NCBI GenBank assembly: GCA_016874005.1
Contig: VGVQ01000002.1
Location: forward strand, 124,001 to 188,000
DNA length: 64,000 bases
Direction: 5' to 3'
Source of the DNA: Gemmatimonadota bacterium
GTDB taxonomy: Bacteria; Gemmatimonadota; Gemmatimonadetes; Gemmatimonadales; GWC2-71-9
How positions within the stretch are numbered: the first letter of the stretch is position 1; every line of letters begins with the position of its first letter. Under the pieces are notes generated by a model. It saw only the letters and a list, made by a program, of their open reading frames with translations, was not told the DNA's origin and did not search any database. This document shows, piece after piece, positions 9,401-17,536 of the stretch. The position numbers and the translations under genes are program-made.

Positions 9401-9420
9401 ACCCATACGTGACTATGGGT
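9401..9420 (+). promoter_or_regulatory. Inverted repeat ACCCATA-N6-TATGGGT upstream of the beta-barrel gene
   Basis: Perfect 7-bp arms with a 6-base spacer, ending two bases before the Shine-Dalgarno sequence GGGGAGG and 13 bases before the ATG at 9434. AT-richer than its surroundings. It could be an operator or an RNA hairpin near the ribosome site. Confidence 0.4.
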
Positions 9421-9433
9421 CAGGGGAGGCGTT

Positions 9434-9976
9434 ATGACAGGCAGATCGGTGGGATGGATCGCTGCAGTTGCACTGTTGGGGGCGACGCCCGTCGTTGCCC
9501 AGCCCTCTGGCATCGAATTGGGGTTGGATGCCGGACTATCAGCCCGATTAAACGACCCCAAAGTGACGACCGTCGCGATCCCGGCGCAACGGTTTCGGAT
9601 TGGTATCGGGGCGGGTGAGCGAGTTGCGGTGGAGCCGGCAATCGCATTCAACTGGATCAAACCAAGCGGTGATGACGGCTTGACCACGGCCCAGGCAGAG
9701 TTGGGTTTGGTCTTCCACCTCGCCACCGATCCGGCGAAGGCGCGACCGTACCTGCGGCCGGCCGCGGGCTTGACCCGGCTGAGTGCTGGGGGCGATGGGA
9801 CGACGACGTTCGACGCGGGCGTGGGACTCGGGGTCAAGGTGCCGGTTCGCTCGGTTACCAAGTTCGCCATTCGCCTCGAGGCCGGATACCGCCACGGGTT
9901 CAAGAAAGAAGCTGACCTGATCCCGGCCAGTGACAACTTGGTCCTTTTGGTCGGCTTCTCTTTCAACACCCGGTAA
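9434..9976 (+). CDS. Small outer-membrane-type beta-barrel protein
   Basis: 180 aa. Signal peptide MTGRSVGWIAAVALLGATPVVAQ with likely cleavage after AQ. The mature chain alternates hydrophobic and polar residues in short strands (IELGLDAGLSARL, RFRIGIGAGERVAVEPAIA, VGLGVKVPV, FAIRLEAGYRHGF) and ends in LVLLVGFSFNTR, a beta-signal-like last strand. This fits an eight-strand OmpA/OmpW-like barrel. No specific function can be given. It has a strong GGGGAGG ribosome site. Contains a TTA codon (R-L-N), uncommon in this region. The lipoprotein gene follows 15 bases later. Confidence 0.75.
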   Translation: MTGRSVGWIAAVALLGATPVVAQPSGIELGLDAGLSARLNDPKVTTVAIPAQRFRIGIGAGERVAVEPAIAFNWIKPSGDDGLTTAQAELGLVFHLATDPAKARPYLRPAAGLTRLSAGGDGTTTFDAGVGLGVKVPVRSVTKFAIRLEAGYRHGFKKEADLIPASDNLVLLVGFSFNTR

Positions 9977-9991
9977 CGGGGGGAGGAACAT

Positions 9992-11080
9992 ATGAACCGC
10001 AATCTGGTGTTACTCTGCGCGCTGGGTCTTGCTGCTTGTTCCGCGGAGGGAGTGCCAGGCCCCTCGGACGCCCCGTTGCACTCCACCGCAGCGGTGACCC
10101 CGGCGCCGCTAGTTGTCATGACGAGGAACCTATATCCCGGCGCCGATCTCGACGCGGTGATCGCGGCGCTCGCCAATGGGGATCCGTCGGATGATCAGGC
10201 CGCCTTGTTCACGGCGATCCAGACGTTCACCGCCACGGACTACCAGGCCCGAATGCGAGCGATCGCAGCCGAGATCGACGCGGCCCGCCCCCACGTGGTT
10301 GGCCTTCAAGAGGTCGCGAAGATCGACATCGACCTGACCGGCCTCGGGCTGCCGGTCGTGATCCACGCGGACTTCCTGGCGAGCCTCGAGGCGGCCTTGG
10401 CTGCCCGGGGGCTCAAGTACCGCGTGGCAGCGCGCAACCACAATTTCACGGTGGCGCCCTTTGGCGGGGCGGTGAGCTTGCGGGACGACGATGCCATGCT
10501 GGTCGCGCAGGGCCGGGTCAACGTGCACGAGGCCATGGGTGGGACGTTCGCGGCCAACATTGGGGTCGTCGCGCCCGGCATCGACATCCGCCGCGGATGG
10601 GTTGGCATCCGGGCCCGGATCGACGGCCTGACCTACCGGATCGCCAGCGCTCACCCGGAATCCGGCGGCTCACCCGGCCTCGACCTGCTTCGGGCCGCGC
10701 AACTCACCGAGTTGGTCAATGTCGTCGGCCAAGAAGGTCGCCGAGTCATCATCGGCGACCTGAACGACGACCGCGGCTCCGCCATGTATCAGGTGCTCGA
10801 AGCGGCGGGGTATCGCGATGCCTGGCCGGCACTGCGACCGGCGGACCCTGGGTTCACCTGCTGCCACGCGGCCGATCTCGCCAATCCGGTCGCCGTGCTG
10901 ACGCAGCACCGGGACTACGTCTTCGCGGCTGGGCTCGATCGGAGTGACGGTGGCTTGGCCGGTGAGATTCGCCTGGTCGGCAACGCCCCCGGTGATCGGG
11001 TGGAGGGGCCGTATTATCCGATCTGGCCCTCCGACCATGCCGGGGTGGTCGCCAGGCTCGGAGTACGACCACCGCGGTGA
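9992..11080 (+). CDS. Endonuclease/exonuclease/phosphatase-family lipoprotein
   Basis: 362 aa. The signal peptide ends with lipobox LAAC, so the protein should be membrane anchored outside the cytoplasm. The EEP fold motifs are present: VMTRNLYPGAD at the first strand, HVVGLQEVAK with the metal-binding Glu, HPESGG, IIGDLNDDRG (Asp and Asn pair) and the terminal SDHAGVVARL with catalytic Asp-His. The family hydrolyses phosphodiester or phosphomonoester bonds in nucleic acids, lipids or inositol phosphates with Mg2+. The export signal argues for an extracellular substrate. Probably co-transcribed with the beta-barrel gene. Confidence 0.85.
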   Translation: MNRNLVLLCALGLAACSAEGVPGPSDAPLHSTAAVTPAPLVVMTRNLYPGADLDAVIAALANGDPSDDQAALFTAIQTFTATDYQARMRAIAAEIDAARPHVVGLQEVAKIDIDLTGLGLPVVIHADFLASLEAALAARGLKYRVAARNHNFTVAPFGGAVSLRDDDAMLVAQGRVNVHEAMGGTFAANIGVVAPGIDIRRGWVGIRARIDGLTYRIASAHPESGGSPGLDLLRAAQLTELVNVVGQEGRRVIIGDLNDDRGSAMYQVLEAAGYRDAWPALRPADPGFTCCHAADLANPVAVLTQHRDYVFAAGLDRSDGGLAGEIRLVGNAPGDRVEGPYYPIWPSDHAGVVARLGVRPPR

Positions 11081-11125
11081 ACCGGAGAGGATTAGGGGTG
11101 GAGTTCGAATTCAGGCTTGGAGGTG

Positions 11126-11157
11126 ACTCCCCGACCGAATGGCCACGGTCGGGGAGT
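11126..11157 (+). terminator. Strong 12-bp hairpin between convergent genes
   Basis: ACTCCCCGACCG and CGGTCGGGGAGT pair perfectly around an 8-base loop. It lies 45 bases after the stop of the EEP lipoprotein gene and 77 bases after the convergent CPBP gene's stop, so it could end transcripts from both sides. No U-run follows. Confidence 0.65.
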
Positions 11158-11234
11158 GGGCATTCCCACTTGCTCTGATCTTGCCAAGCTGTCCGACGCC
11201 TGCCCGGCTTCAATGCGAGCGAGCCGGCGTCGGC

Positions 11235-11999
11235 TCAGGCCAAGAGGCGGCTCAGCATCAGCAACGGGATCCCGAGGTTCGAGACCATGTGAGCGATGAT
11301 CCCCGGCCAGGTGTTCCGGGTTCGCTGCGCCACGAACGAGGTCGCGAGGGTGATCGGGAGGTATGAGAGGAAGATCCCCAGGGTGTAGTGATAGAAGATG
11401 TGGAACAGGGCCCACCCGAACCCGTGGATCAGCCAGGCCTTCGCACCGAAGGCCAATTCCTGACGAGGGAGGATATATCCCCGCCACCACAGTTCCTCGC
11501 CCAAGATGTTGAACACGAACAGCCCGGAGACGAAATAGACGAAGAGACCCCAGGTGAAGGGACGTCCGAAGATGTGGGTCTGCCCATCGCTCAGTCCACG
11601 CATGAACGAGGAATAACCCTGGGGAGGGTCGTAGAACGGGACGTTGGCCAGCAGACCCTGGATCCATGCGGTGACCGGAAACACCGGCAGGAGCACAACC
11701 GCCAAGGCTACCAGGGCAGCGGTCCAGGCCCAGGTTCGACCGTCCGGCCGCTCCAGTCGGAACCGTTCGCGGATGCCGGCCCAGGTCCAGGGCCGGCCCT
11801 CGAGCCGGTAGGCCACGAATGCCGCGATCAGCATCAGTGCGAGCGGCGCCACGAAACCGGCATGGAAGGTCAGAAGCGGATCGGTGCCGGCCGCGGCCAC
11901 CGCCGGCAGGACCCAGAACAGGAACAAGGTGAAGACGGCAGCCGGGATCCCGAACAGCAGCAGCGATCCGGTCCAGCCGAGGGGCTTCAAGTTCGTCAT
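11235..11999 (-). CDS. CPBP-family intramembrane metalloprotease
   Basis: 254 aa with about seven hydrophobic segments. The CPBP (Abi/Rce1-like) catalytic motifs are present: EELWWRGYILPRQE (EExxxR) and HGFGWALFHIFYH with the metal/active-site histidines. Members cleave prenylated proteins or peptides inside the membrane, and many bacterial members have unknown substrates. The start ATG overlaps the stop of the upstream permease gene (ATGA), so the two are translationally coupled. Confidence 0.87.
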   Translation of the reverse strand: MTNLKPLGWTGSLLLFGIPAAVFTLFLFWVLPAVAAAGTDPLLTFHAGFVAPLALMLIAAFVAYRLEGRPWTWAGIRERFRLERPDGRTWAWTAALVALAVVLLPVFPVTAWIQGLLANVPFYDPPQGYSSFMRGLSDGQTHIFGRPFTWGLFVYFVSGLFVFNILGEELWWRGYILPRQELAFGAKAWLIHGFGWALFHIFYHYTLGIFLSYLPITLATSFVAQRTRNTWPGIIAHMVSNLGIPLLMLSRLLA

Positions 12000-13327
12000 T
12001 GTTCGCTCGGGTTGGGATTCGATTGGTCGGCGAAACGGTTGGGAACGTTGCGGGTGAGCCGATAGCTGACCGCCGCGACGGCCACCGCGATGGCCAGAGC
12101 GAGCACCTCGCGGCGGGTGAGGGTCGCCATCAACCCGACGACTACCGCGATCGCCAGCACCGGTATCAACGGCCCGCCGGGAATCCGGAGCTGGACGCGC
12201 TCGTCGCCGGTTCGGCGGCGTTGCAGTACCAGCGTGGCCGCGCAGGCGACCAGGTAAATCGACAGGATGGCGCTCGAGGCCAACGCGGTCAGGGTGTCGA
12301 AGTCGCCGATGATGGCGAGAGTGCAGGCCAACGTGGCGTGGATCGAGATCGCGACGGCGGGGGATTGGAATCGTGAGTGAACCGTCGCGACGACCCCGGG
12401 CAGTCGGCCGGCCTCGGCCATCGCGAACAGCATCCGAGGCGAGGCCAGCATGTCGGCGCTCAAGAAACCCAGCGTCGAGATCATCGCGCCGGCCAGCAAC
12501 AGCCCCCGTCCGAAGGGTCCCACCGCTCGAGCCGCCGCGTCGGCGAGGGGCGCGGTCGTGGCCTCCGGCAGCTGTGGCCCGAGGATTCCCTGGGCAGCGA
12601 ATTGAACGCCGAGATAGATCGCGGTACAGATGGCGAGTCCGGCGAAGACACCCCTCGGGATGGTCCGGGCCGGGTCGCGTAGCTCACCGCTGACCGCCAA
12701 CACCGCCTCGATCCCGGCAAACAGGTAGATGAGCCGCATGGCCATCCGACCGACGTCGCCCAGGGCCGGCGCCGCGTCCCATCGAACGAACTCGGGCCGA
12801 AACGCCACCAGCCCGACCAGCACCAGGAAGACCAGGGGGGCCAGCTTGGCGAGGGTCACTCCTTCGACCACCCGGACCCCGAGCCTGGCCCCTCCTCGAA
12901 TGTTGATCCAGGCGAACCCGGCGTAGATCGCCAGCAGCAGCCCCACCCGGGCCGGGCCGTCGGCGAACGCCGGCGCCACCGACGACAGCGAGCGAACGAA
13001 TACCGAGCCGACCACCGCCGAGGCAATCAGCTGGATCCCGCAATAGATCAGCAGCCCGACCAGCCAGGCCGCGAACGGCCCAAAAGCGTTCCCGACGAAG
13101 GCATAGGCGCCGCCGGTCCCGGTGACCCTGCTGGTCGACTCGGCGAAGCAGAGGGCGATCAATCCCATCAGGCCGGCCGCGATCAGATAGGGCAGCATCC
13201 CCGCAGCGCCTAACGCCGCCGCGACGGTGGCGGGGAACACGAACACGCTCGAGCCGATGATCGTGTTGATCACCGCCGCCGCGAGTCCGCTCGCGCCGAT
13301 GGTCTTACCCAGTTCGATCCGTGCCAT
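11996..13327 (-). CDS. APC-family amino acid permease
   Basis: 443 aa with about 12 hydrophobic segments. Start chosen at the ATG at 13327 (MARIELGKTIGASGLAAAVI), which begins directly at the first conserved helix; the open frame upstream is Arg/Pro/Gly-rich and not protein-like. The helix-1 motif GSSVFVFPATVA and SGELRDPARTIPRGVF (loop 6-7) match the amino acid-polyamine-organocation superfamily of H+-coupled importers or exchangers. Substrate unknown. Contains the octamer CGTTAGGC (reverse copy at 13208). Coupled to the CPBP protease gene by a 4-base overlap. Confidence 0.9.
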   Translation of the reverse strand: MARIELGKTIGASGLAAAVINTIIGSSVFVFPATVAAALGAAGMLPYLIAAGLMGLIALCFAESTSRVTGTGGAYAFVGNAFGPFAAWLVGLLIYCGIQLIASAVVGSVFVRSLSSVAPAFADGPARVGLLLAIYAGFAWINIRGGARLGVRVVEGVTLAKLAPLVFLVLVGLVAFRPEFVRWDAAPALGDVGRMAMRLIYLFAGIEAVLAVSGELRDPARTIPRGVFAGLAICTAIYLGVQFAAQGILGPQLPEATTAPLADAAARAVGPFGRGLLLAGAMISTLGFLSADMLASPRMLFAMAEAGRLPGVVATVHSRFQSPAVAISIHATLACTLAIIGDFDTLTALASSAILSIYLVACAATLVLQRRRTGDERVQLRIPGGPLIPVLAIAVVVGLMATLTRREVLALAIAVAVAAVSYRLTRNVPNRFADQSNPNPSEQ

Positions 13328-13461
13328 CAGGCCTCCCCACCGCCAACCTCCGCCCAAACCCGCGATCCGGCAACCCCCTGCCCGACCGCCACCCGGTCCC
13401 TCCGGGGCTCTCGACTCGGACCTCCCTTCCCGACCGGACCGGGGCCGGGTATTCTCGCCCG

Positions 13462-14346
13462 ATGCAGGTTCACTTGGTCGACGGCACCTACGAGCTATAC
13501 CGCCACTACTTCGCGGTGCCCAAGGCCACCGACGCGGCCGGCCAGGAAGTCGGGGCCCTGATCGGCGTCCTCCAGTCGATGCTGGCCTTGATCGAGAGCG
13601 GAGCAACCCACCTGGGCGTGGCCACCGATCACATCATCGAGTCGTTTCGCAACGACTTGTGGCCCGGATACAAGACTGGAGACGGGATCGAGCCAGACCT
13701 GCACCGCCAGTTCCACCCGCTCGAGCGGGCCCTTGGCGCCATGGGAGTGGTCGTCTGGCCAATGGTCGAGTTCGAGGCCGACGACGCCTTGGCCTCCGCT
13801 GCCCGGCAGGCGGCCGCCGACCCCCGGGTGACCCGAGTCCTGATCTGCACCCCGGACAAGGATCTGGCGCAATCGGTCGTCGGCGACCGGGTGGTCCAAT
13901 TCGACCGTCGCCACCGCACGATTCGCGACGAAGCCGCCGTGATCGAGAAGTTCGGTGTCCCGCCGGCGTCGATTCCGGATTGGCTGGCCCTCGTCGGCGA
14001 TTCGGCGGACGGCTACCCCGGCATCGGCGGTTGGGGCCCGAAATCGGCCGCGGCGCTGCTGGCGCGCTATCGGAGAATCGACGCCATTCCGCTCGACGCC
14101 GGCCAGTGGGACGTCCAGGTCCGCGGAGCGAGCCGACTGGCCGACTCGCTCCGCTCGTCCTTGGACGAGGCTCGACTGTTCCAGCAATTGGCGACCCTCC
14201 GAACCGATGCCCCAACCTTCGACCTGGTCGAGGAACTGCGCTGGCTCGGCCCCTCATCGGGGTTTGCCGCGCTCGCGGCCGATCTGGGGGCGCCGGATCT
14301 CGGCGCCAGGGCCGAACGGCTCGCGCCGCCTAGTCCTTCTTTTTGA
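13462..14346 (+). CDS. Stand-alone 5'-3' exonuclease / FEN-like nuclease
   Basis: 294 aa from the ATG at 13462. This is the 5'-nuclease domain of DNA polymerase I without the polymerase. Seen: LVDGTYELYRHYFA with the first metal Asp, ESFRNDLWPGYKTG (helical arch Arg/Lys), EFEADDALA and CTPDKDLAQ (acidic metal sites), then the helix-3-turn-helix DNA-binding element DSADGYPGIGGWGPKSAAALL. Likely removes RNA primers or 5' flaps during replication and repair. Its last 17 bases overlap the 3' end of the convergent small gene. Confidence 0.9.
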   Translation: MQVHLVDGTYELYRHYFAVPKATDAAGQEVGALIGVLQSMLALIESGATHLGVATDHIIESFRNDLWPGYKTGDGIEPDLHRQFHPLERALGAMGVVVWPMVEFEADDALASAARQAAADPRVTRVLICTPDKDLAQSVVGDRVVQFDRRHRTIRDEAAVIEKFGVPPASIPDWLALVGDSADGYPGIGGWGPKSAAALLARYRRIDAIPLDAGQWDVQVRGASRLADSLRSSLDEARLFQQLATLRTDAPTFDLVEELRWLGPSSGFAALAADLGAPDLGARAERLAPPSPSF

Positions 14347-14572
14347 GCTGGCCTTTGTTGGCTTCGATGAAATCCCGGATCTGGCTGGAAAGCTCGAGGA
14401 GCTTGAGCCATTGCTCCTGATAGAGCGTGATCGGGAAACGGCCGAGGCCGTACACCGAGACCCCTCCCTTTTCGCTGACTTTGATGGAGACGCCCCGAGA
14501 CGCCCCTTGCTTGAGCGCCGCGTTCTCCCGGCGGAGCCGCTCGAGTTCGGCTTGGAGATCGTCCTGCGACAT
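14330..14572 (-). CDS. Small conserved-looking protein with N-terminal coiled coil
   Basis: 80 aa. Residues 2-22 (DLQAELERLRRENAALK) have heptad-like Leu/Ala spacing and should form a short coiled coil. The rest (VSIKVSEKGGVSVYGLGRFP, then a helix ending in KKKD) looks like a small beta-alpha unit. I have no function for it. Length, composition and phase support a real gene despite its size. It overlaps the exonuclease gene tail to tail and is divergent from the ATP-grasp ligase gene 102 bases away. Confidence 0.75.
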   Translation of the reverse strand: MSQDDLQAELERLRRENAALKQGASRGVSIKVSEKGGVSVYGLGRFPITLYQEQWLKLLELSSQIRDFIEANKGQLKKKD

Positions 14573-14674
14573 GCTGTCCTCGGCGTGAAGTGACGAATGA
14601 AGTGAACGATGAATTTAACCTCATGATCGGCCCGGGAACCCGGCCAAGCCATAGATTGCCGGCAAGGACCCTCG

Positions 14675-16219
14675 ATGATTCCCAAGCCCCCGTTTGCCGC
14701 GACTCTCTCGCTCGAAGACGAGCTGAGCCGCTTCGAGGCCCTCAAGCCCCGGTTGGCGTCGGTGTGGCATCGGCTGACCGCGAGCGAGGAGGCCGATTAT
14801 ACCTCGGTCGTGGTTCCTTCGCTCACACTCGACCAAGGCGAGCTGGCGAAACTGGATGGGGCCGCTCACTATGAGGAGCGGCTCCTCTCGCTCTTGATCC
14901 GGCTCCGGAATCCCCGAGCCCACATGGTGTACGTGACCTCGCAGCCGCTCCATCCGCAAGTGCTCGAGCTCTACCTCCAACTCCTGGTGGGCATTCCGGC
15001 GAGTCATGCCCGGCAGCGACTGACGATGATCTGCGCCCACGACACCTCGCCTCGGTCGCTCACCGAGAAGATCCTCGAACGCCCCCGGCTGATCGAGCGG
15101 ATTCGCTGCGCCATTCGCGACCCGAGCAAAGCCTATCTCACCGTGTTCAACGCCACCCCACTGGAGCGCAAGCTGGCGGTGCTGCTGGACATCCCGATGA
15201 ACGGGTGCGATCCGAGCCTGGGCTACCTCGGCACCAAGTCCGGCGGGCGGAAAGTGCTCCGGGAGGCCGGAGTGCCGGTTCCAGCCGGCTTTGAGGATCT
15301 GAGCAGCGTCGACGACGTCGCCCGGGCCATCGCCGAACTGGGTAGTCAGAACCCCCTGGCAGGCAGAGTGGTCATCAAGTTGAACGAGGGGTTTTCGGGC
15401 GAAGGAAACGCCATTCTTCGGTTGCCCGACGAACGGAGCCTCGGGGCGGTCCGGGATGCCCTGACGAGCGACCTCGCCTTTGTCGGACCAGGCGAAACGC
15501 CCGACGGGTTCTTCACCAAGTTTGCCCGCATGGGGGGGATCGTCGAGGAGTTCATCGAGGCACCCCGGAAGGCCTCGCCGAGCGTCCAGGTCCGAACCAG
15601 CCCTGACGGCGAGGTCGTGCTGATCTCGACCCATGACCAGATTCTCGGGGGCGAAAGCGGTCAGGTGTTCCTGGGGGCGCGCTTCCCCGCCGACGCCGCC
15701 TATCGCGGGACGATCCAAGACGCCGGACTCCGAGTGGGCGAGGTCCTGGCCCGTCGGGGCGTGGTCAGCCGCTTCGCGGTGGATTTCATCGCCGCGCAGC
15801 GGGCCCGGCGCGGTCCGTGGCAGGTCTCCGGCATCGAGAGCAATCTGCGAATGGGGGGTACGACCCACCCGTTCCTCGCGCTCCAGTTCCTCACGGGTGG
15901 GCAACTCGATCCAGTCTCCGGCCTGTTCAAGAGCCAGAGCGGCCGTCAGAAGTGCTATCGGGCCACCGACAACCTCCGGTCGCCCGCCTATCGAGGACTC
16001 TTGCCGGAAGACCTGATCGACATTCTCACCGTGAACAAGCTCCACTACAGCGAGCGGACCGAATCCGGGGTGCTCTTCCACATGATCGGCGCGCTGAGCG
16101 AGTTCGGAAAGCTCGGCCTGACCGCCATCGCGAACTCACCCGAGGAAGCCGATCGCCTCTACGACCGGGTGCTCGAGGTGCTCGCGGACGAGACCCGTTA
16201 CGGCCGTGAGGCGGGTTGA
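14675..16219 (+). CDS. PGM1-related ATP-grasp peptide ligase
   Basis: 514 aa. Resembles the peptide ligase PGM1 of pheganomycin synthesis, an ATP-grasp enzyme that joins a carboxylate to an amine through an acyl phosphate. The first ~190 residues are a PGM1-type pre-ATP-grasp region (AHMVYVTSQPLHPQVLELYL). ATP-grasp elements follow: GYLGTKSGGRKVLREAGVPVPAG, VVIKLNEGFSGEGNAIL (Lys and Gly-rich loop), VEEFIEAPRKASPSVQV and the metal site RFAVDFIAA...IESNLRMGGTTHP. The C-terminal ~130 residues (YRATDNLRSPAYRGLLPEDL) match the PGM1 C-terminal part. Substrates are unknown and no precursor-peptide gene is apparent nearby. Confidence 0.85.
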   Translation: MIPKPPFAATLSLEDELSRFEALKPRLASVWHRLTASEEADYTSVVVPSLTLDQGELAKLDGAAHYEERLLSLLIRLRNPRAHMVYVTSQPLHPQVLELYLQLLVGIPASHARQRLTMICAHDTSPRSLTEKILERPRLIERIRCAIRDPSKAYLTVFNATPLERKLAVLLDIPMNGCDPSLGYLGTKSGGRKVLREAGVPVPAGFEDLSSVDDVARAIAELGSQNPLAGRVVIKLNEGFSGEGNAILRLPDERSLGAVRDALTSDLAFVGPGETPDGFFTKFARMGGIVEEFIEAPRKASPSVQVRTSPDGEVVLISTHDQILGGESGQVFLGARFPADAAYRGTIQDAGLRVGEVLARRGVVSRFAVDFIAAQRARRGPWQVSGIESNLRMGGTTHPFLALQFLTGGQLDPVSGLFKSQSGRQKCYRATDNLRSPAYRGLLPEDLIDILTVNKLHYSERTESGVLFHMIGALSEFGKLGLTAIANSPEEADRLYDRVLEVLADETRYGREAG

Positions 16220-16893
16220 GGCTCGGCGGGATCTCGCCGGGTTCGATTGAGGTAGCGGAGGAAGAACCGGTCGATCGGGGTATCTGGCGAGTAGCGCCGC
16301 AGCAGCGTCAGGCGATCCTGATCCGAGCGGCCGCCCCCCGCCGTCCAGCCCCGCGGGAAGCCGAGACTGTCTTCGATGTCGTCGACCGTGACGCCGAGTC
16401 GCGCCAGGGCCGGCACGGACCAGAGCGCGGCGGGGGCCCGGATCCGGAACCGCTCGTAGGACTCGATGACCATTTCCGCGATGAGGGTGAGATACTCGGT
16501 ACAGGTCTCGAGGACGTCGAGGTCCGGAACGTCGCCGTCATCGGCGGCCGTGAAGTGATGCTTGGTCTCCCAAAGTCCGAACCGGACCCAGCGGGAGCGG
16601 TCGAGGTGTACCGGGGTGTGGCCGATCGGTTGCCACTCCGGCCGCACCGTTCGGAAGAACCGGGCCACCCGATTGGCATCGCAGCGTGCCTCCCAGGTTG
16701 CCCGCCAGGCGGGGTAGCCCTCCCGATCGCCGAGGGCCGCTTCGGTGGCCGCGAAGACGCCGGTGACCGCCGAGACGAAGGCGCTGAAGTAGCACCGGAA
16801 CTCGAACAGGTCGGCGCTGGCGGCGTGCATCTTCCAAAGGAAGAAGTCCGCCTCCAGCGCTTTGGCGCCGATCTGTTCGGGAGGAACCCGCAC
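16198..16893 (-). CDS. Hypothetical protein, function unknown
   Basis: 231 aa from a GTG at 16893 that lies 4 bases after the fasciclin gene's TAG; the open frame extends back into that gene but not plausibly as protein. Mostly helical and rich in aromatic residues: ADFFLWKMHAASADLFEFR, CYFSAFVSAVTGVF, then SRWVRFGLWETKHHF and TCTEYLTLIAEMVIESYERF. No signal peptide. No motif I can name. Its last 22 bases overlap the convergent ATP-grasp ligase gene. Composition and coupling to the upstream gene make it a likely real gene. Confidence 0.7.
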   Translation of the reverse strand: MRVPPEQIGAKALEADFFLWKMHAASADLFEFRCYFSAFVSAVTGVFAATEAALGDREGYPAWRATWEARCDANRVARFFRTVRPEWQPIGHTPVHLDRSRWVRFGLWETKHHFTAADDGDVPDLDVLETCTEYLTLIAEMVIESYERFRIRAPAALWSVPALARLGVTVDDIEDSLGFPRGWTAGGGRSDQDRLTLLRRYSPDTPIDRFFLRYLNRTRRDPAEPQPASRP

Positions 16894-16897
16894 GGCC

Positions 16898-17446
16898 CTA
16901 CCGACTGGGCGGGAGGACGATGGCGTCGACGATGTGCACCATCCCGTTGCTGCCCCGAGCCGACCCAATGATCTTGGCGTCACCGAGATAGGTATCGGCA
17001 CCCTTCTTGGCGATGGTGGCCGACGAGCCGTCCGCCATCCCGAGGACCATCCCGTCCTTGAGTTCCTCGAGCAGGTAGACCGACGTGGTCACATGATGAC
17101 GGAGGATGGCCTGGAGCTTGGACTTGTTCTCCGGCTTGAGGAGATCGTCGACGGTGCCCTTGGGAAGTTTGTCGAACGCGGCGTTGGTGGGCGCAAACAC
17201 CGTGTAGGGCCCGGAACTGGCGAGCACGTCGGTCAGGCCGGCGGCCCCGACCGCGGCGACCAGGGTCGTGTGGTCCGGCGACCCGGCGGCAATCTTCACG
17301 ACGTCCTTGGCGGAGGCGTCGTCCTTGACACCCGCCAGCCCGGCGGCCGGCGCGCCGCCCGCGGGAGCGGCATCCTGGGTTTGCGGCGCGGGGGTGCACC
17401 CCAGTGCCAGTGCTCCGATCGCGACAGCCCAACGCTTGGCGAACAT
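16898..17446 (-). CDS. Fasciclin (FAS1) domain lipoprotein
   Basis: 182 aa starting MFAKRWAVAIGALALGC; eight further upstream codons include another ATG, but this start gives a clean lipoprotein signal with lipobox ALGC. After an Ala/Gly/Pro-rich linker comes one FAS1 domain: TLVAAVGAAGLTDVLASSGPYTVFAPTNAAF (H1 region), ILRHHVTTSVY, and the terminal NGMVHIVDAIVLPP (H2 region). FAS1 domains mediate adhesion or ligand binding at the cell surface. Next to an aminopeptidase P gene in the same direction and followed immediately by the unknown gene at 16893. Confidence 0.92.
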   Translation of the reverse strand: MFAKRWAVAIGALALGCTPAPQTQDAAPAGGAPAAGLAGVKDDASAKDVVKIAAGSPDHTTLVAAVGAAGLTDVLASSGPYTVFAPTNAAFDKLPKGTVDDLLKPENKSKLQAILRHHVTTSVYLLEELKDGMVLGMADGSSATIAKKGADTYLGDAKIIGSARGSNGMVHIVDAIVLPPSR

Positions 17447-17476
17447 CCGAGAACCTCTGTATGGGGACATCCGATC

Positions 17477-17506
17477 GTATCACCCGGCCCCTGAGGATTT
17501 CATCAA
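17477..17506 (-). promoter_or_regulatory. Possible sigma70-type promoter of the fasciclin gene
   Basis: On the minus strand, TTGATG (17506-17501) and TGATAC (17482-17477) are separated by 18 bases, about 30 bases upstream of the start codon. Both boxes deviate from consensus but sit in one of the few AT-richer stretches here. Confidence 0.35.
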
Positions 17507-17536
17507 GTGATCATGAAGGCGTGTTGCCATGACCCT

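Larger units (their letters stand above)
8983..9433 (+). other. Intergenic region between divergent genes, no coding seen
   Basis: About 450 bases between the SpoU-type gene (leftward) and the beta-barrel gene (rightward). Open frames crossing it are continuations of shadow frames and do not look like protein. It holds three small inverted repeats: 8995-9023, 9245-9259 (GTGCT/AGCAC) and 9401-9420. A Shine-Dalgarno GGGGAGG at 9423-9429 precedes the ATG at 9434. No convincing -35/-10 pair was found. The right half is less GC-rich than the surrounding genes. Confidence 0.6.

Noticed and set aside
11996-13606. 93-residue N-terminal extension of the APC permease
   Set aside because: Arg/Pro/Gly-rich, unlike any permease; ATG at 13327 starts at the conserved first helix.
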